The translations under genes and the position numbers were made by a program. Below the pieces are notes generated by a model. The model did no database searches, had not been told where the DNA came from, and was given only the letters and a program-made list of their open reading frames with translations. Below are positions 16,492-25,146 of a DNA stretch of 64,000 nt, in pieces. The first letter of the stretch is position 1; every line of letters begins with the position of its first letter. This stretch comes from Caballeronia calidae (GTDB lineage Bacteria > Pseudomonadota > Gammaproteobacteria > Burkholderiales > Burkholderiaceae), in contig NZ_FCOX02000019.1 in assembly GCF_900044055.2 (NCBI RefSeq), positions 62,001 to 126,000 on the forward strand. Reading direction: 5' to 3'.

Positions 16492-17382
16492 ATGAACTCG
16501 ATTGCGGATCTGGAGTTCTTCGCGCGGCTCGTCACGCAAGGCAGCTTGTCGGCGCTCGCGCGAGACCTCGGCGTGACGCCGCCCGCAGTGAGCGCGCGCC
16601 TGAGTCAACTGGAGAAACGTCTCGGCGTGAAGCTGCTGAACCGCACGACGCGGCGGCTCGCGATGACGCAGGAAGGCGAGCTCTATCTCGGCACCGGCTC
16701 GCGCTTGCTGGAGCAGGTGCAGGAGCTTGAGCGCATGGTGTCGAGCAGTCGCGATCTGCCGCGCGGCCTGCTGAAGGTGAACGCGACGTTCGGCTTCGGG
16801 CGGCGCCAGATCGCGCCGGCGCTGTCGGCGTTTCGCCGGGCCTATCCGGAAGTCGAGGTGCAGCTCGATCTCACCGATCGCCCGATGAACCTCGCGGAGT
16901 TCGCATTCGATGTCGGCATCCGTTTCGGCGAATTGCCGGACATGCGCGTGGTCGGCAGAAAGATCGCGGCGAACCGGCGCTTCGTCTGCGCGTCGCCCGC
17001 GTATCTGAAGGCGCACGGCACGCCTAAAGAACCTGATGACCTGCGCGGCCATCACTGCATCGTGCTGCGCGAGAACGACACCGCGTATGGCACCTGGCAT
17101 TTCACGAAGGGAAAGCGCCACGAGACCGTGAAGGTTCACGGCACGATGAGCAGCAACGACGGTGAGGCGACCTTGCGCTGGGCGCTCGATGGCCACGGCG
17201 TGCTGGTGCGCTCGGAATGGGATGCGGAGCCGTTCATCGATACGGGCGCGCTCAAGCGCGTGCTGGCAGATTGGTCCATGCCGCCCGCCGATATCTACGC
17301 GATCTATCCGGAGCGTCTGAATCTGTCGGCAAAGGTGAGGGTGTTCGTCGAGTTCCTGGAGCAGTACCTGAAGCGGGCGTGA
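16492..17382 (+). CDS. LysR-family regulator (DmlR/TtdR-like)
   Basis: The protein has 296 residues. The N-terminal HTH (LARDLGVTPPAVSARLSQLE) and the downstream NRTTRRLAMTQEGE stretch are typical of the DmlR-like subgroup, as is the closing PPADIYAIYPERLNLSAKVR. Two close paralogues occur at 51341 and 52277, both next to tartrate genes, which supports a hydroxy-dicarboxylate inducer. It diverges from the leuC-leuD-2HCT unit and is its probable activator. Confidence 0.9.
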   Translation: MNSIADLEFFARLVTQGSLSALARDLGVTPPAVSARLSQLEKRLGVKLLNRTTRRLAMTQEGELYLGTGSRLLEQVQELERMVSSSRDLPRGLLKVNATFGFGRRQIAPALSAFRRAYPEVEVQLDLTDRPMNLAEFAFDVGIRFGELPDMRVVGRKIAANRRFVCASPAYLKAHGTPKEPDDLRGHHCIVLRENDTAYGTWHFTKGKRHETVKVHGTMSSNDGEATLRWALDGHGVLVRSEWDAEPFIDTGALKRVLADWSMPPADIYAIYPERLNLSAKVRVFVEFLEQYLKRA

Positions 17383-17431
17383 TGCTTGCTGAATCGTCGG
17401 CACGCGAATCGCTCGACGAAGGAGGCAGCCC

Positions 17432-17809
17432 ATGACGGCCCCGCACCATTCCAGCGCCCATGCGGCGAAGCATGGACAATCGACGGACGATGATCACGCC
17501 GCGACCTACGACGCTTTCAAGGATCTCGTCAACATGACGCCCGCGCAGCTCGAGAAGTGGCTCGCGACCGACGAGTCGCGCGAAGTCGGACAGAAGCACG
17601 GCGGCGGTGAATCGGTGGGGCACAAGTCGGGAAGGCACATCATCGACATTCTCGGCAAGAAGAAGGCCGATCTCACCGACGGCGATTACGCGCACATGCG
17701 CAAGGTGATCGGCTATATCAAGCGGCACCTCGCGCAAAGGCCGCATGAGATCGAGCATTCGCACTGGCGTTACTCGCTGATGAACTGGGGCCACGATCCG
17801 TTGAAGTGA
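17432..17809 (+). CDS. DUF3140 family protein
   Basis: The protein has 125 residues preceded by a strong AAGGAGG ribosome site. It is highly charged, His-rich at the start, and contains the DUF3140 core: FKDLVNMTPAQLEKWLATDE, GQKHGGGESVGHKSGRHIID and YAHMRKVIGYIKRHLAQRP. The family is small, soluble and of unproven function, sometimes proposed to bind DNA. It forms its own short unit after the LysR gene. Confidence 0.85.
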   Translation: MTAPHHSSAHAAKHGQSTDDDHAATYDAFKDLVNMTPAQLEKWLATDESREVGQKHGGGESVGHKSGRHIIDILGKKKADLTDGDYAHMRKVIGYIKRHLAQRPHEIEHSHWRYSLMNWGHDPLK

Positions 17810-17898
17810 GCGTCGGCGAAGCTTGATGGTTTTTTGATGCGTCGATGATCGTCCACGCGCCGCGCTTGCCGCTATGCTTGTAGAAAACGGAGCGCGAC

Positions 17899-19059
17899 AT
17901 GAACGAGACGAACTGGTACACGGAAAGCGGCTGCTCGCTCGACGAATTTGCGAGCCTCGTGGCGCACGATGCGCTCAAGCCCGCATCCGCCGCCGATATC
18001 CAACGGAAGATTCCGCTCTATGACTGCGGCGCGCTCGCCGATGCGTTGAGCGATTCATCGAAACGCATGGCATTGCAGGCGGAATGGGCCACGGTGCTGC
18101 GCGATGGTGCGGGCGTGCTCGTGCTGAAGCGCGCTTATGCGGACACCGCGCCGGTCGACGAAGCCACCGCGATTTTCGAATCGATCATCCGGCAGGAGCG
18201 CGAGGACGGCACGAGCGGCGCCGATCATTTCGCGAAAGCCGGCGCGAACGACCGCATCTGGAATGCGCAGGAAAAGCTCTGTCTGAAGGCGCCGCGCGTG
18301 TTCGCGCGCTACTTCGCCAATCCGTTCATCGAGTGCGCGGCACAGGCGTGGCTCGGCCCCGGCTTTCAAATGACCTCGCAGGTGAATGTGGTGCGGCCGG
18401 GTGGTGACGCGCAACAGGCGCATCGCGACTATCACCTCGGCTTTCAGACGGCCGAGGAAGTGCGGCGCTATCCCGCGCACGTTCATGCGATGTCGCCGTT
18501 TCTCACGCTGCAGGGCGCGGTCGCGCACAGCGACATGCCTGTCGAAAGCGGTCCGACGAAGCTGCTGCCATGCTCGCAACGCTATGCGCGCGGCTATGTC
18601 GCCTGGCGTCGCGCGGACTTTCGCGAGTATTTCGAAGCGCATTACGTGCAGTTGCCTTTGGAGAAAGGCGATGCGCTTTTCTTCAGTCCGGCGCTCTTTC
18701 ATGCGGCCGGCGCGAATCGCACGCGCGACGTGCAGCGCATGGCGAATCTGCTGCAAGTGTCATCGGCGTATGGCCGCGCGATGGAATCGCTCGATCGCGC
18801 GCGCATGTGCGAAGCGGTTTATCCGGTGCTGCTCGATTACAAGTCGACGGGACAGATGAGCGATGCGGAGATCGATGCCGTCATTGCGTCGTGCGCGGAA
18901 GGCTATGCGTTCCCGACGAATCTCGATCGTGATCCGCCCGTCGGCGGTCTTGCGCCGAAGAGTCAGCAGGCGTTGCTCAGACAGGCGCTCGATGAACAAT
19001 GGTCCGTGGATGCGCTGAAGAACGCATTGAACGACAACGCATGGCGGCGCAGCACGTAA
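17899..19059 (+). CDS. Phytanoyl-CoA dioxygenase (PhyH)-like 2-oxoglutarate/Fe(II) oxygenase
   Basis: The protein has 386 residues. The PhyH-type jelly-roll iron site is visible: HxD at H175 and D177 (AHRDYHLGF), a distal His at H268 (FFSPALFHAAGANRTRD) and an Arg near 280 for 2-oxoglutarate. The N-terminal 100 residues form a helical extension. Such enzymes hydroxylate diverse small molecules. Its stop is 3 bases from the stop of the convergent gntR gene of the ytf operon. It may act on a compound linked to that transporter, but the link is only positional. Confidence 0.8.
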   Translation: MNETNWYTESGCSLDEFASLVAHDALKPASAADIQRKIPLYDCGALADALSDSSKRMALQAEWATVLRDGAGVLVLKRAYADTAPVDEATAIFESIIRQEREDGTSGADHFAKAGANDRIWNAQEKLCLKAPRVFARYFANPFIECAAQAWLGPGFQMTSQVNVVRPGGDAQQAHRDYHLGFQTAEEVRRYPAHVHAMSPFLTLQGAVAHSDMPVESGPTKLLPCSQRYARGYVAWRRADFREYFEAHYVQLPLEKGDALFFSPALFHAAGANRTRDVQRMANLLQVSSAYGRAMESLDRARMCEAVYPVLLDYKSTGQMSDAEIDAVIASCAEGYAFPTNLDRDPPVGGLAPKSQQALLRQALDEQWSVDALKNALNDNAWRRST

Positions 19060-19062
19060 CGG

Positions 19063-19785
19063 CTATTCCTGATACACCGCCGAGAGCACGCTTTCCGCAT
19101 CGGCCTGTGCATTGTCGAGCTGCACGAGGCTCGCGTGACGCGCGCCGAGCGGATCATGATTCGTGATGGCGGTGAGAATCGCCTTGTGACGTGGCAATGA
19201 CAGCGCGTGCGTATCCGGATGACGGCTCGTCAGCTTGATCGATTCCGACAGCGCGAGCGACAGCATGTGCCCGATATACATCAGCATGTCGTTATGCGTC
19301 GCCGTCATGATCGCGCGATGGAACTCGAGATCGGGCGTGAGCAACGCGTCGGGCGTGGCGGCGTGCGACATCCGCTCATAGGCGTCGCGAATGCGCGCGA
19401 GATCGTCTTCCGTCGCGTTCGATGCGGCGAGTGCCGCCGCAGCCGGTTCGACGATCCTGCGCACCACGAGCAGCGACTCGAAGAACGCGCCCTCGTGCAC
19501 GCTGTTGATGGTCCAGAAGAGCACATCGGGATCGAGCGTGTGCCATTCGTCGCGCGGACGCACGACGCTGCCCAGACGCGGCTTCGACAACACGAGCCCC
19601 TTCGCGACCAATACGCGCGTCGCTTCGCGCAGCACGGGCCGGCTCACGCCATACGCTTCGCACAGCTTCGCCTCGGCGGGCAGCCGATCGCCCGGCTGGA
19701 GCTTGCCGCTCACGATGTCGATGCCGAGCTCCTGCACGATGCGCGCGTGCATGCTCTTGCGGGGCTGTGGATGGCGATAGTCCAT
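19063..19785 (-). CDS. GntR-family regulator, FadR/FCD subgroup
   Basis: The protein has 240 residues. An N-terminal GntR winged helix (QPGDRLPAEAKLCEAYGVSR, then PVLREATRVLVAKGLV) precedes a C-terminal all-helical FCD ligand domain with the metal-binding pattern around EFHRAIMTATHNDM. It follows yjfF after only 18 bases on the same strand, so it is the last gene of the five-gene ytf operon and would be expected to regulate it. DgoR-like sugar-acid regulators are relatives. Confidence 0.88.
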   Translation of the reverse strand: MDYRHPQPRKSMHARIVQELGIDIVSGKLQPGDRLPAEAKLCEAYGVSRPVLREATRVLVAKGLVLSKPRLGSVVRPRDEWHTLDPDVLFWTINSVHEGAFFESLLVVRRIVEPAAAALAASNATEDDLARIRDAYERMSHAATPDALLTPDLEFHRAIMTATHNDMLMYIGHMLSLALSESIKLTSRHPDTHALSLPRHKAILTAITNHDPLGARHASLVQLDNAQADAESVLSAVYQE

Positions 19786-19803
19786 ATCTTTCGTCGGCGC
19801 TCG

Positions 19804-20841
19804 TCAGCGTCTGACAGCGGCGCGATCGCCGAACGCACGCTGCGACAGACAGAACACGAGCAGCAGCGCACCGACCGCGATCTTGGTCCACCACGAACTC
19901 AGCGAGCCGTCGAACGAGATCAGCGTTTGAATGATGCCGAGCAGAAGCACGCCGAACAGCGTGCCGATCACATAGCCGACGCCGCCCGTCAGCAGCGTCC
20001 CGCCGATGACGACCGACGCGATCGCATCGAGTTCGAGTCCCATCGCGTGCAGGCCATAGCCCGATAGCATGTAGAACGTGAACAGCACGCCGCCGAGCGC
20101 CGAGCAGAAGCCCGAGAGCGCATAGGCGCCGACGGTTGCCGCATTCACGGGCAGGCCCATCAGAAGCGCAGAATGCGGATTGCCGCCGACCGCATAGAGC
20201 GTGCGCCCGAACGGCGTGTAGTGCGCGACGAACACCGCGAGCGCGAGCACGACGAGCGCGATGACCGCGCCGAGCGACAGCGATGCGCCGCTCATCACCG
20301 GTATGCGAATCTGCGAAACGGCTGCGTACCACGGGTCGGTGATGCTGATCGAATCGATGCTGATGAGATAGCACAGCCCGCGCGCGAGGAACATGCCCGC
20401 GAGCGTGACGATGAACGGCTGCAGGCGAAAGCGCGCGATCAGCCAGCCCATCAACGTGCCGAACGCGGTGCCCATCGCGAGCACGAGCGGAATCACGACG
20501 AGCGGATGCCAGCCCGCTTTCTCGACGAGCGCGGCGGAGACCATCGTCGTGAGCGCGATGACCGAGCCGACCGACAAGTCGATGCCGCCCGACAGAATCA
20601 CGAACGTCTCGCCCACCGCAACGACGATCAGAAACGCATTGTCGATCAGCAGATTGAGAAAGACCTGCGGCGAGAAGAAGCCCGTGTACATCACGGAGCC
20701 GAGCACGGATATCGCGATGAACAGCGACACCGTCGCGGCAAGCGGCAGATAGCGGCTCTGCGAAAGCTTGCGCGACGGCGCGTCGCTGTCGCGACGATGC
20801 GTGAGCGCGACGCTGCGCGGCTTGGGCAGGCCCGAGTTCAT
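19804..20841 (-). CDS. yjfF: Sugar ABC transporter permease, YjfF-like
   Basis: The start is ATG 20839-20841 (MNSGLPKPRSVAL), giving 345 residues. About nine to ten hydrophobic segments and the motifs LSGGIDLSVGSVIALTTMVS and LIARFRLQPFIVTLAGM identify a RbsC-type permease. Its ATG overlaps the ytfT stop by 4 bases (ATGA). With ytfT it forms the heterodimeric membrane channel of a galactofuranose-type importer. Similarity to E. coli YjfF is my reading of the sequence and order. Confidence 0.85.
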   Translation of the reverse strand: MNSGLPKPRSVALTHRRDSDAPSRKLSQSRYLPLAATVSLFIAISVLGSVMYTGFFSPQVFLNLLIDNAFLIVVAVGETFVILSGGIDLSVGSVIALTTMVSAALVEKAGWHPLVVIPLVLAMGTAFGTLMGWLIARFRLQPFIVTLAGMFLARGLCYLISIDSISITDPWYAAVSQIRIPVMSGASLSLGAVIALVVLALAVFVAHYTPFGRTLYAVGGNPHSALLMGLPVNAATVGAYALSGFCSALGGVLFTFYMLSGYGLHAMGLELDAIASVVIGGTLLTGGVGYVIGTLFGVLLLGIIQTLISFDGSLSSWWTKIAVGALLLVFCLSQRAFGDRAAVRR

Positions 20842-21896
20842 CGGCGCACCTCGCGATCGGAAAGCGCGGGGCGGCGCGCGAACTTCGCGACCGTCGCGCG
20901 GAACTCGCCCGATTGCAGCATCATCACCGCGAACACGACGATCGCCTTCACCACGAGATTCACCTCCGGCGGCACGCCGAGCGAATAGATCAGATACGTG
21001 AGCGTCTGGATGATGAGCGCGCCGATCACGCTGCCCGCTAGCGTGAAGCGCCCGCCGGTGAGCGCGGTGCCGCCGAGCGTGACGGCGAGAATCGCGTCGA
21101 GTTCGAGCAGCAGGCCCGCGTTGTTGCCGTCCGCGCTCTTCACATTCGAGCTGATGAGAATGCCCGCGACGCCCGCGCACAGGCCGCTGAACGCATACGC
21201 GCCGAGCGTGAGCCTTCTCGCCTGCACGCCCGCGACACGCGCGGCGGTCGGATTGATGCCGATCGCTTGCAGGAAGAGCCCGAGCGCAGTGCGCGTGATC
21301 GCGAGATAGAGCAGCGCGAACACGAGCGCGACGATCAGTATCGACACCGGCACGCCGAGAAAATAGCCGCCGCCGAAAAAGAAATAAGGCGTGTAGTAGA
21401 TCGTGATGATCTGGCCGCTCGTGATGAGCTGCGCGATGCCGCGGCCCGCGACCATCAGGATCAGCGTCGCGATGATCGGCTGCATGCCCGCGCGCGCGAC
21501 GAGCAGGCCGTTCCACAACCCGCACAACAATGCGACGCCGAGCGCGGCCACGATCACCACCGGCAGCGGAAAGCGCGTGACATTGCCGGAGATGGAGCCG
21601 CCGATAGTCCATGCGGCCACCGCGCCCGCGATGGCGACCACCGCGCCCACGGAGATATCGATGCCGCGCGTCGCGATCACGATGGTCATGCCGAGCGCGA
21701 CGACCGCGAGCGGGGCCGCTCGATTGAGGATATCGACGAGACTGCCGTATAGATGATGATCGCGCCATTCGACATGCAGAAAGCCCGGATTGAACGCGGC
21801 GTTCAACGCGAGCAGCAGCGCGAGCGTGACGAGCGGCCAGCCGAGCCGATGCTCCATCATCGAACGAAGCATTCCCTGTCGGGCGGTGTCATCCAT
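20838..21896 (-). CDS. ytfT: Sugar ABC transporter permease, YtfT-like
   Basis: The protein has 352 residues with the RbsC-type permease pattern and the motif IATRGIDISVGAVVAIAGAV. Its start overlaps the ytfR stop by 8 bases, and its stop overlaps yjfF by 4, so the three cytoplasmic and membrane components are translationally coupled. The YtfQRT-YjfF system of E. coli imports galactofuranose. Confidence 0.88.
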   Translation of the reverse strand: MDDTARQGMLRSMMEHRLGWPLVTLALLLALNAAFNPGFLHVEWRDHHLYGSLVDILNRAAPLAVVALGMTIVIATRGIDISVGAVVAIAGAVAAWTIGGSISGNVTRFPLPVVIVAALGVALLCGLWNGLLVARAGMQPIIATLILMVAGRGIAQLITSGQIITIYYTPYFFFGGGYFLGVPVSILIVALVFALLYLAITRTALGLFLQAIGINPTAARVAGVQARRLTLGAYAFSGLCAGVAGILISSNVKSADGNNAGLLLELDAILAVTLGGTALTGGRFTLAGSVIGALIIQTLTYLIYSLGVPPEVNLVVKAIVVFAVMMLQSGEFRATVAKFARRPALSDREVRR

Positions 21897-23409
21897 GTTC
21901 GGCTCCGATCATTTCGCACACGGTGTCCTCGCTCGTTCCGGCGGGCAGCTCGCCCACCTTGCGCCGGTCGCGCAGCACGACGATGCGGTTCGCGATACGC
22001 ACCACTTCCGCGATCTCCGACGAGATGAACAGCACGGCCATGCCCGTCGATGCGAGCCGGAGTATCTCGTCCATGATTTCCTGCTTCGCCGCCACGTCGA
22101 TGCCGCGCGTGGGCTCGTCGAGAATCAGCAGACGCGGCTCGGTGGCGAGCCATCGCGCGATGAGCGCCTTTTGCTGATTGCCGCCGGAAAGCAGGCCGAT
22201 GGGCATGTCGAGCGTCGCGGCCTTGATGCCGAGCGCGCGCACGAAGCGCTCGGCGAGCGCGTTCTGTTGCGCGCGCGTGAGACAGCGCCGCGCGCCCATC
22301 CGCGCCTGCAACGCGAGCGCGATGTTCTCGCGCAGCGACAACTCCGCGACGATGCCGTCCGCCTTGCGCTCCTCGGGACAGAACGCGATGCCGTGACGAA
22401 TCGCATGCGCGGGTGTCGCGAACGAAACCGGCGCGCCGTCGATGCGCAATTCGCCTTCATCGGGCTTTTCCAGCCCGAAGAGCAGCTTCGCGAGTTCGGT
22501 GCGCCCGGACCCGAGCAGGCCCGCCACGCCGACCACTTCGCCCGCACGCACGCGCAGATCGAGCGGCTGCAATTGTCCCTTCTGACCGAGGCGCACGGCG
22601 TCGAGCAGGGCGGTGTCCGCGGCGCTCGCTTCAGTCTCTTCGGGCGGAGCCTGGCGTGCCTGCGCGGCGGCCAGCTCGCGGCCGAGCATCGCCGCGATCA
22701 GCGCTTGCGTGCCCAGTTCGCTCGCGCGCCATTCCCCGACGCGCTTGCTGTTGCGCAGCACCGTGATGCGGTCGGAGATCGCGTAGACCTGATTCAGAAA
22801 GTGCGTGACGAAGAGGATCGCAAGCCCCTCGCCGCGCAAACGGCGCAGCACATCGAAGAGGCGGCGCACTTCGTCGTCGTCGAGGCTGGAGGTCGGCTCG
22901 TCGAGAATCAATACTTTCGACGACAGCTTCAACGCCCGCGCAATCGCGACCATCTGCTGCACAGCGACCGAATAGCTCGTCAGCACGCGCGTCACGTCGA
23001 TATCGAGCCCGATGCGCCCGAGCAGTTCGCGCGCCTGCCGGTGGGTCGCGTCCCAGTCGATGCGATAGCCATGCAGCGCGCCGCGTCGCGGAAAGTATCC
23101 GGCGAAGATGTTCTCCGCCACGGAAAGATTCGGGCAGAGATTCACCTCCTGATAGACCGTGCTGATGCCGAGCTTCTGCGCGTCGAGCGGCGAATCGGGA
23201 TGTATCGCGCGGCCATCGAGCAGAATCTCGCCGGCGTCGAGACTCACGACGCCCGTCAGCACCTTGATGAGCGTCGACTTGCCCGCGCCGTTCTGCCCCA
23301 TCAACGCGTGAACCTCACCCGGATAAAGGGTGAGGCTCACGTCCTGCAGCGCATGCACGCCGGCGAAGCGCTTGTCGATGCCGCGCAGTTCCAGTACGGG
23401 CGATGTCAT
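21889..23409 (-). CDS. ytfR: Sugar ABC transporter ATPase (two nucleotide-binding domains), YtfR-like
   Basis: The protein has 506 residues with two fused ATP-binding cassettes, as in RbsA and YtfR. The first half has Walker A GQNGAGKSTL and Walker B LILDEPTSSLDD. The second half has the degenerate Walker A GLLGSGRTEL and signature LSGGNQQKALIARWL followed by LLILDEPTRGIDVAAKQEI. It couples ATP hydrolysis to the two permeases. Confidence 0.95.
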   Translation of the reverse strand: MTSPVLELRGIDKRFAGVHALQDVSLTLYPGEVHALMGQNGAGKSTLIKVLTGVVSLDAGEILLDGRAIHPDSPLDAQKLGISTVYQEVNLCPNLSVAENIFAGYFPRRGALHGYRIDWDATHRQARELLGRIGLDIDVTRVLTSYSVAVQQMVAIARALKLSSKVLILDEPTSSLDDDEVRRLFDVLRRLRGEGLAILFVTHFLNQVYAISDRITVLRNSKRVGEWRASELGTQALIAAMLGRELAAAQARQAPPEETEASAADTALLDAVRLGQKGQLQPLDLRVRAGEVVGVAGLLGSGRTELAKLLFGLEKPDEGELRIDGAPVSFATPAHAIRHGIAFCPEERKADGIVAELSLRENIALALQARMGARRCLTRAQQNALAERFVRALGIKAATLDMPIGLLSGGNQQKALIARWLATEPRLLILDEPTRGIDVAAKQEIMDEILRLASTGMAVLFISSEIAEVVRIANRIVVLRDRRKVGELPAGTSEDTVCEMIGAEHG

Positions 23410-23428
23410 CGGAGATCAGTATTTACGC

Positions 23429-24388
23429 TCAGTATTTACGATTGGGGAATTCCTTCGCCGCGACCTCCATCGGGAAGATGCTTTCCTGCGTCACGATGCG
23501 CTTCGGCACCGGCTTGCCCGCCTTGATGTCCTTCACCACGGACATGAGTTGCGGCCCGAGCAGCGGCGAGCATTCGACCGATACATTGAGCTTGCCCGCC
23601 ATCATCGCTTCGAATGCGCCCTTCACGCCGTCGACGGAAATGATGATGATGTCCTTGCCCGGCTTCATGCCCGCTTCCTCGATCGCCTGGATCGCGCCGA
23701 TCGCCATGTCGTCGTTGTGCGCGTAGAGCACGTTGATCTTCTTGCCCTCGGCCTTGAGAAAAGCTTCCATCACTTCCTTGCCCTTCGCGCGCGTGAAATC
23801 GCCGGTCTGCGAGCGGATGATCTTGAACTTCGGATCGGACTTGATGATTTCCTCGAAGCCCTTCTTGCGATCGATGGCAGGCGCGGAGCCCACCGTGCCC
23901 TGCAATTCGACGATATTGATCGGCCCCGGAACGCCTTTCTCCTTCTCGACGAGCCAGCGGCCCGCCTTGCGGCCTTCCTCGGTGAAGTCCGAGCCGATGA
24001 AGGTCACATAGAGCGACTCATCCTTGCTGCTGATCGCGCGATCCGTCAGCACGACGGGAATCTTCGCGTTCTTCGCTTCGACGAGCACGGTTTCCCAGCC
24101 CGTTTCGACCACGGGCGAGAACGCAATCACATCGACCTTCTGCGCGATGTACGAGCGGATCGCCTTGATCTGGTTTTCCTGCTTCTGCTGGGCGTCGGAG
24201 AACTTCAGCTCGATGCCGGCCTCTTTCGCGCTGGACTTGATCGACTCGGTGTTCGCGGTGCGCCATTCGCTTTCGGCGCCCACCTGCGCGAAGCCGAGCA
24301 CGATGGGTTTCTGCGCGAAGGCGGGTAGCGGAAGCATCGCGCTCAAGGGCGCGGCGGCCATCGCGACTAACACGGTGCGGCGTTTCAT
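23429..24388 (-). CDS. ytfQ: Periplasmic sugar-binding protein, YtfQ-like
   Basis: The protein has 319 residues with a signal peptide (MKRRTVLVAMAAAPLSAML, cleavage after AFA). The first mature segment IVLGFAQVGAESEWR is very similar to the YtfQ family, and the type I periplasmic-binding fold continues with ISVDGVKGAFEAMMAGKLNV near the C-terminus. It is the first gene of the operon, with a GGAGG ribosome site. It captures the sugar (galactofuranose in E. coli; other pentose-like sugars are possible here). Confidence 0.9.
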   Translation of the reverse strand: MKRRTVLVAMAAAPLSAMLPLPAFAQKPIVLGFAQVGAESEWRTANTESIKSSAKEAGIELKFSDAQQKQENQIKAIRSYIAQKVDVIAFSPVVETGWETVLVEAKNAKIPVVLTDRAISSKDESLYVTFIGSDFTEEGRKAGRWLVEKEKGVPGPINIVELQGTVGSAPAIDRKKGFEEIIKSDPKFKIIRSQTGDFTRAKGKEVMEAFLKAEGKKINVLYAHNDDMAIGAIQAIEEAGMKPGKDIIIISVDGVKGAFEAMMAGKLNVSVECSPLLGPQLMSVVKDIKAGKPVPKRIVTQESIFPMEVAAKEFPNRKY

Positions 24389-24791
24389 GTCAGTGGTTCC
24401 TCCATCCGTTGGCTATTTATTCGGTCTTGTTCGAATGATTCTGGAATAACTTTTTAATTGGTTCTTCTATTTATCTCGTTCCATTCCGGTATTTGGGTTT
24501 TTGACTTTCATTTCGATGGCGCCGAGATAGATTGACTATATGAAGCTATCGGGGCTCTTTTTATTCACGTTAACCCGCTTTTCCGCCCGAAACAGTCATA
24601 CCATCTCGCGCCGCCGGTTGCATCGCAGCATGAGAATCACCGGCGCGGGAAGAATCGGTAATGGCGAAGTAACGCCTCGTAAGCACTCGCGAAAAGCCGC
24701 GTTTTCTTGCGCGATCGTCGTGTCGCGCGCTCGAGGAAGATGGCCCCGCGTTGCAATCCGCAACGGTCCGATCATCTTCAAGGAGCGCAGC
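24389..24791. other. 403-base intergenic region upstream of ytfQ
   Basis: This AT-richer stretch between the divergent ytfQ and the small gene at 24792 must hold the ytf promoter. I looked for FadR-type TNGTNNNACNA operators and found only an isolated half-like TTGGTT near 24459. No other gene or hairpin is evident. Confidence 0.5.
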
Positions 24792-24959
24792 ATGAACGTC
24801 ACCGGCACGACCGCACCCCACACGACGCAAGCGTCGTCGCATACGCTGCCCATCAAGCGCAACGCCGATGTCCCAACAGTCGAGACGGGCAACGCGAACG
24901 CGAAGGCGACGCCGAGCAATCCCGCTCATCTGGGCAATCACGTCGATACGACCGCGTGA
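24792..24959 (+). CDS. Small Thr/Asn/Ala-rich protein (55 aa)
   Basis: ATG 24792 has an excellent AAGGAG site 6 bases upstream (24780-24785), which decides this start over longer upstream frames. The 55-residue product is polar, rich in Thr, Asn, Ala and His, with no Cys, signal peptide or membrane segment (for example VPTVETGNANAKATPSNPAH). It is likely disordered. The next gene begins 3 bases after its stop, so it opens a small operon. Function unrecognised. Confidence 0.55.
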   Translation: MNVTGTTAPHTTQASSHTLPIKRNADVPTVETGNANAKATPSNPAHLGNHVDTTA

Positions 24960-24962
24960 ATC

Positions 24963-25145
24963 ATGCGGACGTCCTTTCGTTTCGCGCTCGCGTGCGCCGC
25001 TGTCGCGGCATGCCCGTTCCTGTTCGACGGCTGCGCGCTCGCGGCGCTGCCGTGCCGCGTGACATCGGCGGCGCTGAAGATCGTGCCGGTTGTGGGTCAT
25101 GCCGCGTCCACGCCCTTCGATGCGTGCGCCACCGCCATCGACTGA
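24963..25145 (+). CDS. Small secreted or lipoprotein-like protein (60 aa)
   Basis: The 60-residue product starts 3 bases after the previous stop. It has a hydrophobic N-terminal segment (FALACAAVAACPFLF) followed by a lipobox-like LFDGC at about residue 24 and a short Cys-containing tail (CRVTSAALKIVPVVGHAAST). It may be a lipoprotein or a small periplasmic peptide. I do not recognise a named family. It is the second gene of the operon leading to the FlgH homologue. Confidence 0.55.
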   Translation: MRTSFRFALACAAVAACPFLFDGCALAALPCRVTSAALKIVPVVGHAASTPFDACATAID

Positions 25146-25146
25146 T

